From positions 1 to 25,040 of the forward strand of contig JAIPJV010000006.1 in the NCBI GenBank assembly GCA_021734005.1: a DNA stretch of 25,040 bases, written 5' to 3'. A model generated the notes under the pieces. The model was given only the letters and a program-made list of their open reading frames with translations, was not told where the DNA came from and searched no databases. The translations under genes were made by a program, and so were the position numbers. Position 1 is the first letter of the stretch. Every line of letters starts with the position of its first letter. This DNA is from Fidelibacterota bacterium. GTDB lineage: Bacteria; Fidelibacterota; UBA2242; JAFGTP01. This document shows, in pieces, positions 24,788 through 25,040 of the stretch.

Positions 24788-25040
24788 ATAATAACAATCA
24801 ATAGAAGGTATTACTTGCTAGTATGACAGTCAAGTGACATCACTGTTAAGGTCACAGTTATGTAGCTTATTGTTAACCTTGTTATCAATGGAAAATAATT
24901 AAAAAATATTGGTAGACTTACAGGAGTGTATTGTGTTTATAGTTAATGTTTTAAAAGTAGTTATTGCTGTTTTTTGCAAATTAGAAACCTAGCAGATTGC
25001 AAGATAAAAATAGAGCTCTTTGCATAGAATATATTAAAAA
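24788..25040 (-). promoter_or_regulatory. upstream region of the serine hydrolase with TGAC/GTCA repeats
   Basis: There is no gene in this stretch. A 35-bp block holds several TGAC/GTCA half-sites: TGACAGTCA (24824-24832), GTGAC (24834-24838) inverted to GTCAC (24851-24855), and ACTGT (24842-24846) inverted to ACAGT (24854-24858). This would lie 37-71 bp upstream of the TTG codon, where an operator for the whole locus could be. I cannot place a promoter. Confidence 0.25.

Noticed and set aside
1..25040. CRISPR arrays, tRNA or rRNA genes, phage genes.
   Set aside because: No regularly spaced repeats, cloverleaf-like sequences, rRNA segments or phage structural genes were seen in reading both strands.

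Overview
The window is AT-rich bacterial DNA that most likely comes from the chromosome of a Bacteroidota-like (FCB superphylum) organism. The evidence is a SusC/SusD outer-membrane glycan importer pair, a cluster of lipoprotein glycoside hydrolases and a sulfatase. Nearly every gene has a strong Shine-Dalgarno sequence (GGAGG/AAGGAG). Classical Bacteroidia rarely use these, so I lean to an FCB lineage outside Bacteroidia (for example Marinimicrobia, Ignavibacteria, Calditrichota or KSB1-like). This is inference from gene content, not a phylogeny.

Layout. 1-510: non-coding leader with a candidate structured RNA (41-133), a long AT-rich hairpin (141-182) and a possible operator ahead of groES. 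511-2494: groES-groEL on the + strand, closed by a strong bidirectional terminator (2526-2555) shared with a convergent minus-strand pair, hutH-guaB (5566 down to 2574). 5761-6857: a dead IS481/IS3-like transposase on the + strand with stops and frameshifts. It is itself interrupted by a 135-bp MITE-like element (6065-6199) with 18-bp terminal inverted repeats and a 7-bp target duplication.

7059-24787: a polysaccharide-utilisation locus (PUL), all on the minus strand. In transcription order it holds a lipoprotein carrying an N-terminal beta-sandwich and a C-terminal beta-lactamase-fold serine hydrolase, SusC, SusD, an S1 sulfatase with a CSPTR formylglycine site, a GH30 enzyme resembling endo-beta-1,6-galactanases, an alpha/beta-hydrolase carbohydrate esterase, a large LacZ-type GH2 beta-galactosidase and a second, lipoprotein GH2. 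All eight proteins have an export signal. The set fits capture and depolymerisation of a sulfated, probably acylated beta-galactan (type II arabinogalactan-like or algal/seagrass sulfated galactan). SusCD would import oligosaccharides, the GH30 cut the backbone or side chains, the sulfatase and esterases remove substituents, and the two GH2 enzymes release terminal sugars. No regulator (HTCS, ECF sigma/anti-sigma, AraC) is in the window.

The PUL gaps hold regulatory-looking structure: a perfect 15-bp-arm hairpin between susD and the sulfatase, a terminator-like hairpin between GH30 and the esterase, another after lacZ, a TGATAA-motif cluster ahead of the last GH2 gene, and two short ORFs with good ribosome-binding sites. 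No tRNA, rRNA, CRISPR array or intact mobile element was found.
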